Below are positions 20,650 to 31,979 of a DNA stretch of 64,000 nt, in pieces. Location of the stretch: positions 1 through 64,000 of the forward strand of contig JANEZZ010002357.1 in the NCBI GenBank assembly GCA_026122225.1, given 5' to 3'. Within the stretch, counting starts at the first letter, position 1. The number at the start of each line of letters is the position of its first letter. The translations under genes and the position numbers were made by a program. This DNA comes from Heloderma charlesbogerti (taxonomy: Eukaryota > Chordata > Lepidosauria > Squamata > Helodermatidae). A model generated the notes under the pieces. The model was not told the DNA's origin, ran no database searches, and worked only from the letters and a program-made list of their open reading frames with translations.

Positions 20650-20780
20650 GTGGAAACCTTTGGCCCCCAGATGTTGTTGGACCAGAACTCCCATAATCCC
20701 TGATGGAAGGGTTTGCATGCAGAAAGTCCCTGGTTTAATCCCTGGCATCTCCAGGTAGGGCAGGAAAAACCCAGGAAGAC
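20650..20780 (+). mobile_element. Half palindromic repeat joined to a tRNA-Ala SINE fragment
   Basis: 20655-20703 is one arm of the GCCTTCCCCAAC family (CCCAGATGTTGTTGGACC, AACTCCCATAATCCC). It passes directly into a tRNA-Ala SINE head with TGCATGCAGAAAGTCCC, the B-box-like GGTTTAATCCC and GGCATCTCCAGGTAGGGC. Confidence 0.65.
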
Positions 20781-22384
20781 CAGCCGCTGCAGCCGCTGGC
20801 GCTGCCGGCGCCCGGAAGATCTGCCCCAGGTAAGTCTCATCCCAGGGAGGATCCATGGTGGGGCGGTGGGGTGGCAGGCCGTTCCGCCACAGAGTTCGGG
20901 GGGCCGAATGCACTGGCATTTGGCCTCACTGAGATCCGTGGCAGAATTCTCTGACAACCCTACTGTTTCCACATTCTAAGCGAGGTAAAGATCAGCTTGT
21001 TACACAGGCAAGTTCTCCACAGCCTCACCACAGAGAGTGAGTGGTGAATCAGTGGGTCTCCTGAGGGATTCTCTCACTTGCTTGCACTCTCTGTCTGCAA
21101 AGCAGTGTGGTGGGATGTGTGTGTGTGGCTTCATTGCTGTCAGCTGTTTACATGGTGTGTCTCCATCTTCTTTTTCCTCCCCTGGCCAGCTCCATGTTCA
21201 CTTTGAGCCTCTCTTAGCCTGGCCAAGAAAACTCACCTCCCTGCCCAGGTCAGCAGGCAGACACGCTGGAGGAGCGGTGTGCTGGGGGGAGGGCAATTGT
21301 GATTTTCCTGCTCCACCCAATGGCTTCTTCTTCCCAGGCTGTGGTTATAGCAGAACCACACATTTACACACAGGCATTAAAGCAGATTTACATTGAAACA
21401 GTAGATTATCTCAGGGTTGGGGTTTTTAAAATCTTTTTTTGATAAAGATCAAAAACAGCTGGATGTGCCCTGGAGGTTGATGGCGTCACGTGAATGACCC
21501 ACAAATTTCTGTGAGTGACCAATCATGAGTACACTATAAATGCCTCATGTAAAGACAGACTGTATGATTCCATTCTCTGTTACTTTGCTGTGATGGTCAA
21601 AAAGTGCTGCAGCATGGGGAACATCCTTCTCTACGCACTGCTAGTTGGTATCTAATTTTTTGTTTTCTCTGCAATATTTTATGAATCTTTTTCAAAAATC
21701 TGTTTTCAACATTCTTCTTTTTTTTTTTTAAAGGTAATTATTAACTGGGCTGTGGTAGGCTCGGCTCCCTTGGCATGGTTAGATCAAGCAAGCGAAGTTG
21801 CACGACTCAGATGTAAGGGAAACCCACTGGGGATTCACATGGGGGTGAATTTGTTGCGTTTACACTAGCGGGGACAAGGATCCTGATATAATTTATTCAT
21901 ATTGATGGTGCTGTTATAAAGAAATCTGTTCCTTACCACCACCCTATTGCTAAGGGATTTAATAAGGTTGTAGTAGGATTACTGGCAGCTTAATCAAAAT
22001 ATGGTGGAATCATTAAGTAGGAACCCCTTTTACTTATGTATTTCTTTAAGTATCTTACCTATGCCAATTTAAAAACAGAGCTCATGTATTAAATATATAT
22101 TAAACTGGTGGGCGGGTGGTGGTGGTGGGGAGGTACTGGTAAAAATCCTAACAGCTTAATTCCAACCATCAAAAGAATGCCAAAATACAAAAATCTAAGA
22201 ATACTGCCAAAAGCTGCTGAAATTTGCTATGTCCCCAAGGAAAGGAAGTTTGACAGTTGGCTGTAGGTACTTTTGTAAGCATATGGATGAAATAACCCAG
22301 AGTATTGATCTGAGATGTTGTAATGATGCATAGGGAGAAGGCAGCCTATCAGACAGCTGAGAGCTAATGTAGCAAAGTGGCTAA
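20781..22384. other. Non-coding, no recognised feature
   Basis: A GC-rich patch (about 20780-20960) is followed by ordinary intronic sequence. CCAAT and TATAAAT at 21520-21540 are too close together for a normal core promoter. Confidence 0.5.
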
Positions 22385-22493
22385 AGGTGCAATCCCATGT
22401 ATGTTTAGACAGAAAAAAGTCCTACAACTCCCAGCATGCCGCAGCCTGGGAGCTGGAGTTTTTCTCAGTCTAAACATGCATAGGATTGCATCC
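22385..22493. repeat. Palindromic MITE (GGGTGCAATCC family), copy 4
   Basis: AGGTGCAATCCCATGTATG pairs with CATGCATAGGATTGCATCC. It contains CCTACAACTCCCAGCATGCC at 22421-22440, the closest ZNF143-like core in the window. One arm is shortened. Confidence 0.85.
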
Positions 22494-22695
22494 TAAAAGA
22501 CCGAGCTATGAACCAGGAAGCCCCCAGTTCGAATCTCACCTCTGCCATGAACTCATTAGGGGGCCTTAGGCAAGCCACAAAGTGGTACTGACTTACCTTA
22601 CAGGGTTGCTGTAAGGATTACTAGGCAAGTGCATGTAAAGCACCAGGCACACTTGGGAGTGCTATACAGATGCTGAGCAATATCAATAAGCAAGT
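22494..22695 (+). mobile_element. tRNA-derived SINE, Sauria-like head
   Basis: CCCCAGTTCGAATCTCACC (B box), CTGCCATGAACTCATTAGGG, CTTACCTTACAGGGTTGCTG and a GTGCTATACAGATGCTGAGC tail. It starts right after the MITE. Confidence 0.65.
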
Positions 22696-22735
22696 TGGGT
22701 TAAAGGTGATTTAGCATGCTAACTCCTATGGAGAT

Positions 22736-23240
22736 AGTCGTCAGCTTCCGAACTCAGAGGCTGACGACTCTCCGGCAGGGAGGCCGGAGCACAGAGGCAA
22801 TCCTCGTCTTTGTGCTCCAGCCACCCTGCCTTTTTGGCTAGACAGGTGATTTTGTCTGTCTAGCCAGGGAGCTTTGAAGCACAGGGTGGGTTGGTGGGGG
22901 TGGGGGAGGCCATGTGGCCCATAGGAAGCTGCTGAAATGGCTTTCACGGTCACCTCTCTGCCCCGCCCTCGGGACTGCCCCCTTTTCCCCATCTCCACAT
23001 TCTGTTTCTGAAAGTGCTGCACCAGCTATGAGGGGGCTGGGGAGGGGGCAGGCGTGGTTTCTGGGAACCAAAAAATCTTATGGCCCTCTTGACAGTGTCT
23101 AGAGACCATAGGATTTCTCCCTGCGAGAGCAGTGCTATGGTCCACAGACAGCATCTAAGACACCACAGGATGCTGTGGGTCTCTTCCTCTGAACCCACAG
23201 ACAGAGCTATGGGTGTGGAGGCGGAGATTCGATCCTGCAT
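22736..23240. repeat. Cluster of consecutive inverted repeats (hairpins)
   Basis: At least five stems follow one another: AGTCGTCAGC/GCTGACGACT (22738-22771), GGAGCACA/TTGTGCTCC, TGGCTAGACA/TGTCTAGCCA (22834-22865), ACCATAG/CTATGGT (23105-23142), and CCACAGACAGCATC/GATGCTGTGG (23142-23180). No gene is recognised. Confidence 0.7.
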
Positions 23241-23599
23241 CTTTCCATTTCCTCCCCCTCCCAGCTGCGGCAGAACGCTTCTCTCACAAGTTTGCGGCTG
23301 AGACCTTGTAAGAGACGTCAGGGAGGAAGAAAATGGTGGTGGGTGGGGCAGGGCAGGGAGAGGAGAGACAGAGATCCTATGGAGTATCCTACGCAGTATC
23401 CTAGGGGTTCTCCAGTCCCCTCCCTGCTCACCAAGAGGTAAGTCAGCTAGACAGGCTCAAAGGCCCAACTAGCTGCTTTTTGTATTTGAAATGGAGGAAC
23501 TGGAGCAAAACTGCCCCTGTCCCGCTCTTGCCCTGCCTGGTGCATGCCAACAGAGCATACAATAGGCAGAGGCCTCCGAACTCTGTCTATTGGGGGCAC

Positions 23600-23702
23600 C
23601 AGTGGAGGCTGGTGGCTCCGGTTTCGGTGGGGCTGTGAATCTATTCTGGGCTTCAGTCAGAACCAGCCAGAACTCTAAAGGACCTATCCAAGGTGCTGAA
23701 CC
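23600..23702. mobile_element. Palindromic hAT-like MITE (CAGTGGAGGCTGG family), truncated copy 3
   Basis: It starts CAGTGGAGGCTGGTGGCTCC and continues to CTCTAAAGGACCTATCCAAG, then stops, so only the left arm remains. Confidence 0.75.
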
Positions 23703-23952
23703 CTACCCCCAAAATGGGTCCAGAACCTTTATGATTAGAGTTTTATAGCCAAATTCTGACATGTTGAATAGCCTCTGGAAGGCAACAGCAAACTGGTGAT
23801 GGGACTAGTGCTAGAGACTACTGGTAGAATGGACACTTGGAGATAGGTCACTGGGTTTTGCATCAGCTAAACATCTCTGAACAACCTGTACTGGTGTCCG
23901 ATAGGCCTTGAAAGGCCCATACGATACAACATTAAAAGTGGCTGGAACCATC

Positions 23953-24125
23953 TCATAGCAACATAGGAAGCTGCCTTAGATGGCCAGGCCTTCGGTCCAC
24001 CAAGCTCAGTGCTATGTACACCGACTGACAGAGGCTCTCCATTTTCCCTTCCTGAAGATGCTGGGATTGAACCTAGGATGTTCTGCAGGCACAGATTCAT
24101 TCCTTCTCACAGCAAACCCAGACGG
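23953..24125 (-). mobile_element. tRNA-Ala-derived SINE
   Basis: Read on the plus strand it begins AACATAGGAAGCTGCCTTAG, the complement of the SINE 3' end. It continues with TCGGTCCACCAAGCTCAGTG and reaches GGGATTGAACCTAGGATG, the complement of the B box. The A-box region is decayed. Confidence 0.75.
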
Positions 24126-24556
24126 TGAGTGCCGGCAGAAATGGAAGCAAAAAAGAGCCACTGAGAAACAAGAGGGGGTCCCACATTTGTAGAAGTACTT
24201 AAAAAAAAAACACAAAACCCTAAGGGGAAACAACCTAATGAGCCTAAAGCATATGCAGTAGTCACAGAATGTTGAGAGTCAGTCAGAAAAGAGAAATGGA
24301 AAATGGGGCAAGGGGGACAGGACAGAATGCCCAGCTTGGAGGGAACGGCTGGCTGAGACCCTAAACAATGATACTTCTTTTAGAAGGGTGACTAGACTGC
24401 AACATTTTGTTGCACATCCCACCTGTGTACTCTGTGAGTGAACCACAGCCCATCTCATCTCCCTCCTAAGAATGAATATGAAGCCAAGTAGATGAAAGGC
24501 AGTAAACCAGATCTCAGTTGTACCAACACTCCGTCGGTGGGGCCTCATGCACCTAC
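24126..24556. other. Non-coding, no recognised feature
   Basis: Intronic sequence without a recognised gene or repeat. Confidence 0.45.
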
Positions 24557-24695
24557 ACTGGCCTTCCTCAACCTGGCGCCCTCCAGATGGTTCGGACTAC
24601 AACTCCCATCATCCCTGGCCATTGGTCAGACTGGCTGGGAATTATGAGAATTGCAGTCTAGCACATCTGGACCGCAACAGGTTGGGGAAAGCTGA
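24557..24695. repeat. Palindromic repeat (GCCTTCCCCAAC family), copy 3
   Basis: GGCCTTCCTCAACCTGGCGC and GGACTACAACTCCCATCATC on the left are answered by GAATTATGAGAATTGCAGTC and CAGGTTGGGGAAAGCTG on the right. Confidence 0.78.
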
Positions 24696-26130
24696 TTTAT
24701 AGCACCACTGCATTAAGACGGAGCCACAAATATGTTAAAAAAAAAACACCCAACCAAAACCCGGCTGCAGCCACAACAAAATATTCTTTTAAAAATGGAG
24801 AAACCTGAAACAAACAAGAAAATATAAATATTAGAAGAGACGTGTATGTGTGAATATATATTCATGAAGGCCTATATAAAAGGCATTGTGTAAAACCAAA
24901 ACCAAACTTATTTATTCCCTTGCTCGTCTTACTTCTCTCCAATGCACTATTTAATTCAAGAGAAGGAACGGTTTGTTTGGAATTAAAATTAGATAACCAC
25001 CCCCACCTCGCAAAGGTAGCCCCATACACAGATCAGAAACTAGTCCTGGATCTTAGCCTGCAGTAACAACCATTTCTAATTAGAGCCATGCTATTTGCAT
25101 TTTACATTGTTCTACCGTAATCAGAGAAGATTATTCTCGGCTGGAATCTTTTCAAATAATTGATGCAACTGCATAGCGCAAGGATGTGGAGGCCCAAGTT
25201 GGAATTCTCTGACCACAAGATGGCGCTTTGGCTTTTAGAATTATGGACTGAAGCAGCAAGTTACATGTTCGTTTGTAATGTCTTGCTTATTGTTTATTGC
25301 CACAAAGTATACAAAATGCAGGCAGACTTGTGTGGGGTCTCCATTCCACTGAATAGCATCAGGGGCCACTGTCTATATTATAGGGTGTTATCATGGGGGG
25401 GAGGGGTATCAGTTATGGACACTCGGGAACATGAATGTCTCTTTGTATGGGTATGTACAGACTCGCATAATTTGAACAGTGAGCCTGCTGTGGAAGTATA
25501 TTCATCATCATGTTTTGTTCGGAAGGTCCATCTTCTGTCTGGATTGAGCTCAGGAGAACGCTGTTCTGCATAGTTGACACAGAAGCTGGCTATGCTCAAC
25601 ACTGGTTGGCTGCAACCAGCGGCATCACTAAACCATCCCCTTCCTGGCTCAGTCTTTCAAGACATTTATTTTGCTTTGTTTCTTTTGAAAAAATAGAATG
25701 AATATACATTGAACTGAAGAAACGTGCACGCTACCAGATTAAAAGCCAGACTTGCCTGTATGAAACATGGGGAAGGCACAAGTCAGAGGGATGAATCAGC
25801 ACTCAGATATATGGCATGCATATTTGTCCCTTTTACAGTGAAGGCAAGTGGCAGCTGGGTTTACCATAGTTACTGTGCTAATGCCTGTTTTTTAAGGTAC
25901 ACAGCTTCTGTGAATTCCAAGACAGCCCCTTAGGGAAAAAGTGTTTTCTTGGTGCTTTTAGTTTGCTCCAGACAGCAGTACTGGCAGACATGCAAGAATT
26001 CATGCCCATGTGCCCTCCCCCACGCAGACTGGGGTGGTACATTCCAGACACAGGTTTAACCACCTCTGTGAGAACTAGGCCTTAGAGTCCTCAGCCACAT
26101 AGGAAAACACCACTAGACACGACCATTTAA
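24696..26130. other. Non-coding, largely repeat-free stretch with one CTCF-like core
   Basis: No transposon was recognised. CCACAAGATGGCGC at 25213-25226 matches 13 of 14 positions of the CTCF core. Several ORFs of up to 137 codons overlap here without family resemblance. Confidence 0.45.
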
Positions 26131-26254
26131 GGGTGCAATCCTATGCATGTTTAGAGGGGAAAAAAGTCCTAGCATTCCCCAGCCATCATTGCTGGCTGTG
26201 GAATGCTGGGAGTTGTAGGACTTTCCCTCCTCTAAACATGCATAGGGTTGCACC
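26131..26254. repeat. Palindromic MITE (GGGTGCAATCC family), copy 5, TTAA on both sides
   Basis: GGGTGCAATCCTATGCATG pairs with CATGCATAGGGTTGCACC. It is flanked by TTAA at 26127-26130 and 26255-26258. Confidence 0.88.
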
Positions 26255-26774
26255 TTAAATAACCATATTTCCAGAGAATAATAGTTCAGTTTTCAATATG
26301 GCTGTTTCCCATGTGTTGTGTGTGAGGAAGCAAGCAAAGTAGCTATTTTAGTTAGAAATAAGAGCCCCCCCCTTCCCAGAAGCCCCTTCTTTATTTTCTC
26401 TCTTCGAACTAGGAAGAAACAACTCTCTGATCATCCCACAACATGCTGCAGTTCTACAGTCCTCAGCGCATCCCCTGTGGGCAGGTAATGAAGCTATATG
26501 ATATTCTGGGGCACAGAAGTGACTCAAACCAAGTATCCTTGGGGGGCAGCTTGCAGCAGCATGGAAATAAGTCACACAGTGGAGCCTGACCTCACGGGAA
26601 GCCTGAACATTAGTTGGCAGCTGCCACCCCATTAAAGCAGTTTAACTTTAAATTGCATCCTTACGGCAACTGCTTCATGATTGACATCATTACTCATATT
26701 ATTAGTCACTATTAGTTGAGACAAGTGGGTCCTGCAATAAAATGTTGTGTTGTGTGGAGTGCTCTTGCTCAGGA

Positions 26775-26805
<31 letters not shown>

Positions 26806-27124
26806 TAACCATGCCCTTTCCAGGATACTCTACTCCATTCCCCTGGTTTCCCCTTTCTTCCCCTCCAAGAGTCAGCCAGCATTCCATAGCCACCTGAGCA
26901 TACCCAGTCCTCACTGGGCTGGTTTTTGGAGCCTTCCTCCATTTCCTCCATTCCCCCTAAAGCTCAGGGGATCCCCAAAGCTTGAGAATCCTCTACGCCT
27001 GTGGATAACTCCCTCTTGTGTGTGGGCGATGCTCTTTTGGCTACACAAGGATCCACACTCAGAGCATGAGTTCGCTATTTGTACCTAAAATTGTTTATTT
27101 GGAACCAATATTCACTAGGCCATT
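26255..27124. other. Non-coding; (CAGC)n near 26777-26806
   Basis: Intronic sequence with a short CCAG/CAGC tandem run. No gene is recognised. Confidence 0.5.
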
Positions 27125-27275
27125 GAATATTGGCTGCGGGGGAGCAACACTGGATGAGGGCTATTGCCTTCACGTCCTGGTTTTGGGCTTCCCAAAGGTC
27201 TCTGTTGGGCAGCTTCAAGAAGCAGGATGATGGAATAGATGGATCTCTGGGCTCTTCTTTTGAAGCAGCTCATGG
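27125..27275 (+). mobile_element. Possible CR1-like LINE 3' fragment, diverged
   Basis: GTTGGGCAGCTTCAAGAAGC, AGGATGATGGAATAGATGGA and GGGCTCTTCTT resemble the end of the TTCTTATG-tailed family at low similarity. Confidence 0.4.
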
Positions 27276-27499
27276 TTATGATTTATTCCTGTGTTCAGAA
27301 TGTAGAGACCATCTTGGTACCATGATAACTTACTGTGGCTGCCTGTTGCCAGTTTTCAGGGTGATCACCAATGACAGCATTACTACACATCTGCACACCT
27401 GAAGAATGCTAACATCCTCCTTGCCACTTGCTGGGATGATACAAACTATGGTACTTGCTCCATCTATCTGGGTGGTTGCCAAAAGGCAACCACTTTATC

Positions 27500-27790
27500 T
27501 CACATTTTATTTATGTGCAAGATTTATATACTGCTCTACATCCAATAAGATTCCTGAGGAGTGAACAAAAAAGAAAGAAAGAAAAAAGAATCAAAATACG
27601 GAATTATAATAATAGAATCATAGAATAGTAGGGTTGGAAGGGGCCTACAAGGCCATTTATTTTAATCTTTAAAATAAAATTATTACAATAAAACTGTGGC
27701 TGATCAGTGAGGGAAGCCTTGTTTAAATAAAAACATCTTCAGCAGGCCTGACATTTTGAGTCGCATTATGCTACACGTCTGCACCTGATG
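27500..27790 (-). mobile_element. L2-clade LINE 3' end with a CR1 tail inserted
   Basis: The complement of the L2 tail (TTTATTTATGTGCAAG, TTTATATACTGC) is followed by a 50-bp CR1 3' fragment (ATAGAATCATAGAATAGTAG, 27606-27656). L2-like sequence then resumes (GATCAGTGAGGGAAGCCTTG). Confidence 0.6.
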
Positions 27791-27847
27791 TGTGGTTAAA
27801 TTATTTATGCCGATTGGCAGAATGATGAGAGAGCACAGCCTAGTATA

Positions 27848-28115
27848 CATTGTCAGGAACTACTGACTACTGTCCCATGTGGCGAGTCGTGTAACTACAA
27901 TTTCTTGGTGAAGGAACTTCTGGACTGACTCCACTCAGGCTGGCCATTGCCTCATCCTGGGCAGGGAGGAATAAAAGATGGCTTCCCGTCTGAGTGGAAC
28001 TCCCTTGAGCAACAAAGTCTACCTGAGCTCTGGCATGTTTTGTGTTTCTGGTCTTGCTCTTCAATTGTGACTTCTGGCTTATTCTCTGGACTTCGCAGCT
28101 GGTTCGCACTCTGAT
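27848..28115. mobile_element. Possible truncated LTR
   Basis: It starts TGTCAGGAACTACTGACTAC, resembling an LTR 5' end, with an AATAAAAG motif at 27971. No CA-ending terminus or duplication was found, so this is tentative. Confidence 0.3.
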
Positions 28116-28124
28116 CCTGATTGC

Positions 28125-28400
28125 TCTTTATTTATGAGTATTTATAAACCACTTACATCTACAGATTTAAAAGCAGTGTATGCAAATCATAAAAATATAA
28201 AAGCTATATAAAGAATATATCGTATCTACATATCCAGAAGAATAAAATGGAGGTGGACTAAGCTACACTCAGAAGGCTTGCATAAATGGATGTGTCTTCA
28301 ACATGCACCTAAAAGAAGAATTGTTGGTGCATGTCTCATCTCAGTAGAGTGTCACCACACTAAATGTCCTGCTTCGAAAAACAGCAGAGGAGACCTCAGA
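28125..28400 (-). mobile_element. L2-like LINE 3' end
   Basis: TTTATTTATGAGTATTTATA, AACCACTTACATC and the downstream GTGTCACCACACTAAATG parallel the minus-strand L2 end at 3186-3460. Confidence 0.5.
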
Positions 28401-28412
28401 AGTGTCTGGCAC

Positions 28413-28564
28413 TCGGGATGGGCAAGAATTTCATTTTCAGTTTGGTTTTGATAAGTATTTACCAACATTTGCAAAGTTCTCCATATTCAGGACAAAAAGA
28501 ATCTGAGATTTTTTAAAAATTCGAATGTGGGAGAAACCAAAATGGACAGATTTGGCTATCTTTG
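28413..28564. mobile_element. hAT-like element, TIR TAGGGATGGGC, internally deleted copy
   Basis: It begins TCGGGATGGGCAAGAATTTC and ends GGCTATCTTTG. The inner GAGAAACCAAAATGGACAGA resembles the right part of the longer copies. A more decayed relative may lie at 28690-28880. Confidence 0.55.
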
Positions 28565-29061
28565 GATTTAGATCTTAAAAGTCTGGGTTTGAATCCCTGT
28601 GGATTCAACCATGATAGTGCTGGATTAGGGTGGCCGCCTCTATTTTCTGACAGGCTCCTCATCTTTAACAGCTATATGGCAGGATGAAACATCACGGTCC
28701 TCTCTATGCTGGGAATACCTGTACATATAGAATTCAACTGGTATAGACAAATTGTTTTTCAGGTTGTCAAATACAATCTGAAAATAATTCAGATTGTTTT
28801 TGAAAAGAATTTACCAAAATGCACAAAGTTTTTCATATTTGGGAAAGAAAGAACTTGAGATTTTGCTAAAAGAGCTTGTTCTCAAGCCAAATTTGATCCT
28901 TTTAGTACTCCGTAGCACGAAAGATGTTGCTCACCCTGCCTTAAATCTTTAACCGGGCCTCCTGGTTCCCTGCTCCTAGAATCCTAGAATAGTAGAATCA
29001 TAGAATCATAGAATAGTAGGGTTGGAAGGGGTCTACAAGACCATCAAGTCCAACCCTCTGC

Positions 29062-31854
29062 TCAATGCAGGAATCCAAGTCGGAGCATCCCTGACAGATG
29101 GCTGTCCAGCCTCGTCTTGAATGCCTCCAGTGTGGGAGAGCCCACCACCTCCCTAGGTAATTGGTTCCATTGTCGTATTGCTCTTACAGTCAGGAAGTTT
29201 TTCCTGATGTTCAGCCGGAATCTGGCTTCCTGTCACTTGAGCCCATGATTCCGTGTCCTGCACTCTGGGATGATCGAGAAGAGATCCTGCCCTTCCTCTC
29301 TGTGACAACCTTTCAAGTACTTGAACAGCGCTATCCTATCTCCCCTCAGTCTTCTCTTCTCAAGGCTAAACATGCCCAGTTCTTTCAGTCTCTCTTCATA
29401 GGGCTTTGTTTCCAGTCCCCTGATCAGCTTTGTTGCCCTCCTCTGAACCCTCTCCAGCTTGTCTGCATCCTTCTTAAAGTGTGGTGCCCAGAACTGGACA
29501 CAGTACTCCAGATGAGGCCTAACCAGTGCTGAGTAGAGGGGAACTAGTACTTCCCGGGATTTGGAAGCGATGCTTCTACTAATGCAGCCCAAAATAGCAT
29601 TTGCCTTTTTTGCAGCCACATCACATTGTTGGCTCCTATTCAGCTTGTGATCTACAACAATTCCAAGATCCTTCTCGCTTGTAGTGGTGTTGAGCCACGT
29701 ATCCCCCATCTTGTAACTGTGCATTTGGTTTCTTTTTCCTAGGTGCAGAACTTGGCATTTATCCCTATTAAATTTCATTCTGTTGTTTTCTGCCCAGCGC
29801 TCCAGTCTATCCAGATCACTTTGAATTTTGTTTCTCTCTTCCAAAGTATTAGCTATCCCGCCCAATTTGGTGTCATCTGCAAATTTGATCAGCATTCCCT
29901 GCACCTCCTCCTCCAAGTCATTAATAAAAATGTTGTAGAGCACTGGGCCCAGGACTGAGCCCTGCGGTACCCCACTCGTTACCTCTCCCCAGTTTGAGAA
30001 GGTCCCATTGATAAGTACTCTTTGAGTCCAATTCTGTAGCCAACTGTGGATCCACCGAATCGTTGTTTCATCTAGCCCACTTTGAGCTAGTTTGCTCATC
30101 AGGATATCATGGGGTACTTTGTCGAAAGCTTTGCTGAAGTCGAGGTATATGATGTCTACAGCATTCCCATGGTCCAGAAGGGAGGTTACTTGATCAAAAA
30201 ATGAGATCAGATTTGTCTGGCAGGACTTGTTTTTGACAAATCCATGTTGGCTTCGAGTAATCACTGCATTGTTTTCAAGGTGCTTCCAGATGGATTCCTT
30301 TATCATCTGCTCCAGAATTTTCCCAGGAATTGATGTCAGACTGACTGGTCTGTAGTTCCCAGTTTCCTCCTTTTTACCCTTTTTGAAGATAGGGACAACA
30401 TTAGCCCTCCTCCAGTCATCTGACACTTCCCCTGTCCTCCATGATTTCTCCAAGAGAACAGACAGTGGTTCTGAGAGTTCTTCTGCCAGTTCCTTTATTA
30501 CTCTAGGGTGCAGTTCATCTGGCCCTGGAGATTTGAACTCATTCAAAGTAATTAGGTGTTCCTTGACCATATGCCTATCGATCTCAAGCTGCAATCCTGC
30601 CCCTTCAGCCTGTACTTCACCTTTGCCAGAGGGGTCATAGATCCTCTTTTGGGAGAAGACTGAGCCAAAGTAGGAATTGAGCACCTCTGCCTTTTCTTTG
30701 TCATCTGTTATCATGTTGCCATCCTTATTTAATAGCTGAACCACCATTTCTTTCCTCTGCCTTTTACAATGCACGTAGCTGAAGAAAGCCTTTTTGTTAT
30801 TTTTAGCATCCCTCACTAACCTCAGCTCGTTCTCAGCTTTAGCCTTCCTGACACCATCCCTGCAATTCTGTGCGACCTGCCTGTACTCTTCCTTTGTTAC
30901 TTGGCCTTCTTTCCACTTCCTATATATGTCCTTTTTTGTTTTCAGGTCATCCCTAAGCTTTTTGTGAAGCCACGTTGGCTTCTTCTGTTGTCTTCCACCT
31001 TTTCTTCTTGTTGGAATTGTTTGTCATTGTGCCTTGAGAATTTCCTTTTTTAAAAGCTCCCACCCATCTTGGACTCCTTTTCTCGTTAGTGTCACTTGCC
31101 ATAGGACCTTACTGATCATCGTTCTGAGTTTATTAAAATCAGCTTTCCTAAAATCCAGGGTACGCGTTTGACTACACTCAGCTTTTGCTTCCCTTAGAAC
31201 CAAGAACTCAAATACAACATGGTTCCCCAGAGTTCCTGTAACTGCTACTTTATCCATTAAGTCATCTCTGTTGGTTAGGATCAAGTCAAGGATAGCCGAT
31301 CCTCTAGTTCCTTCCTGTACTTTCGGTAGGAGGAAGTTATCTGCCACACAAGTCAGGAATTTCCTGGAGGGGCCATGTTTTGCAGAATTTGTCTCCCAAC
31401 AAATATCAGGGAAATTGAAGTCCCCCATTACTACTACATCATGCTTCCTTGAAACATTGGCTATTTGCTTTTCAAAAGTTTCATCCTCATCTTCTCCTTG
31501 ATTGGGTGACCGGTAGTAGACTCCGACCACCAGGTTCCTTTTATTCTTTGCTCCATTTATTTTGATCCAGATGCTCTCGATGGGGCTACCAAGCTCATCC
31601 TCCTGTATTTCTGTGCAGAGATATGTATTTTTCACATACAGTTTAACCCCACCTCCCTTTCTGTTCCTCCCGTTCTTTTTGAACAAGTTATATCCTTCAA
31701 TTGCTGTATTCCAGTCATGAGAGTCATCCCACCAAGTCTCAGTTATACCTATCAAGTCATAATTTCCCTTCTGTATTAAGAGTTCAAGTTCGTTCTGTTT
31801 TGTTTCCCATACTCTGGGCATTAGTATATAGACATTGAAGACCATGTGCTTCAT
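29062..31854 (-). pseudogene. CR1 ORF2: endonuclease / reverse transcriptase with two nonsense codons
   Basis: The endonuclease part (31854-31024) shows LIGITETWWDDSHDW, VVVMGDFNFPDICWE and LDLILTN; the expected SDH appears changed (LGNHVVFEF). A TGA at about 31022-31024 is followed in the same frame by RKGGRQQKKPTWLHKKLRD and the RT domain. RT shows FKKGKKEETGNYRPVSLTS, YLDFSKAFDKVPHD, SGVPQGSVLGPVLYNIF and the catalytic KFADD. A second TGA near 29233 precedes LNIRKNFLTVRAIRQWNQLP and the natural C-terminus. The same TGA occurs in the 46 and 61 kb copies. Confidence 0.9.
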
Positions 31855-31979
31855 AGTCTGGCTTTCTTCCTACATGTGTCTGAAGACTATTATTGGGCGC
31901 TATCAGAGCTGTTCTCTCTGTTGCAGTGCATGCGCCTACGTCCATTGTTACCCCCGACATTATCCCTTCCCCATAGGAT

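Noticed and set aside
21515..21545. CCAAT and TATAAAT motifs suggesting a promoter
   Set aside because: The two motifs are only about 15 bp apart, no LTR or exon follows, and such matches are expected by chance in 64 kb.
25160..25573. 137-codon plus-strand ORF in a repeat-poor region
   Set aside because: No recognisable domain, opposite strand to DPP6, no splice-site or codon-bias support; chance ORF is the simpler reading.
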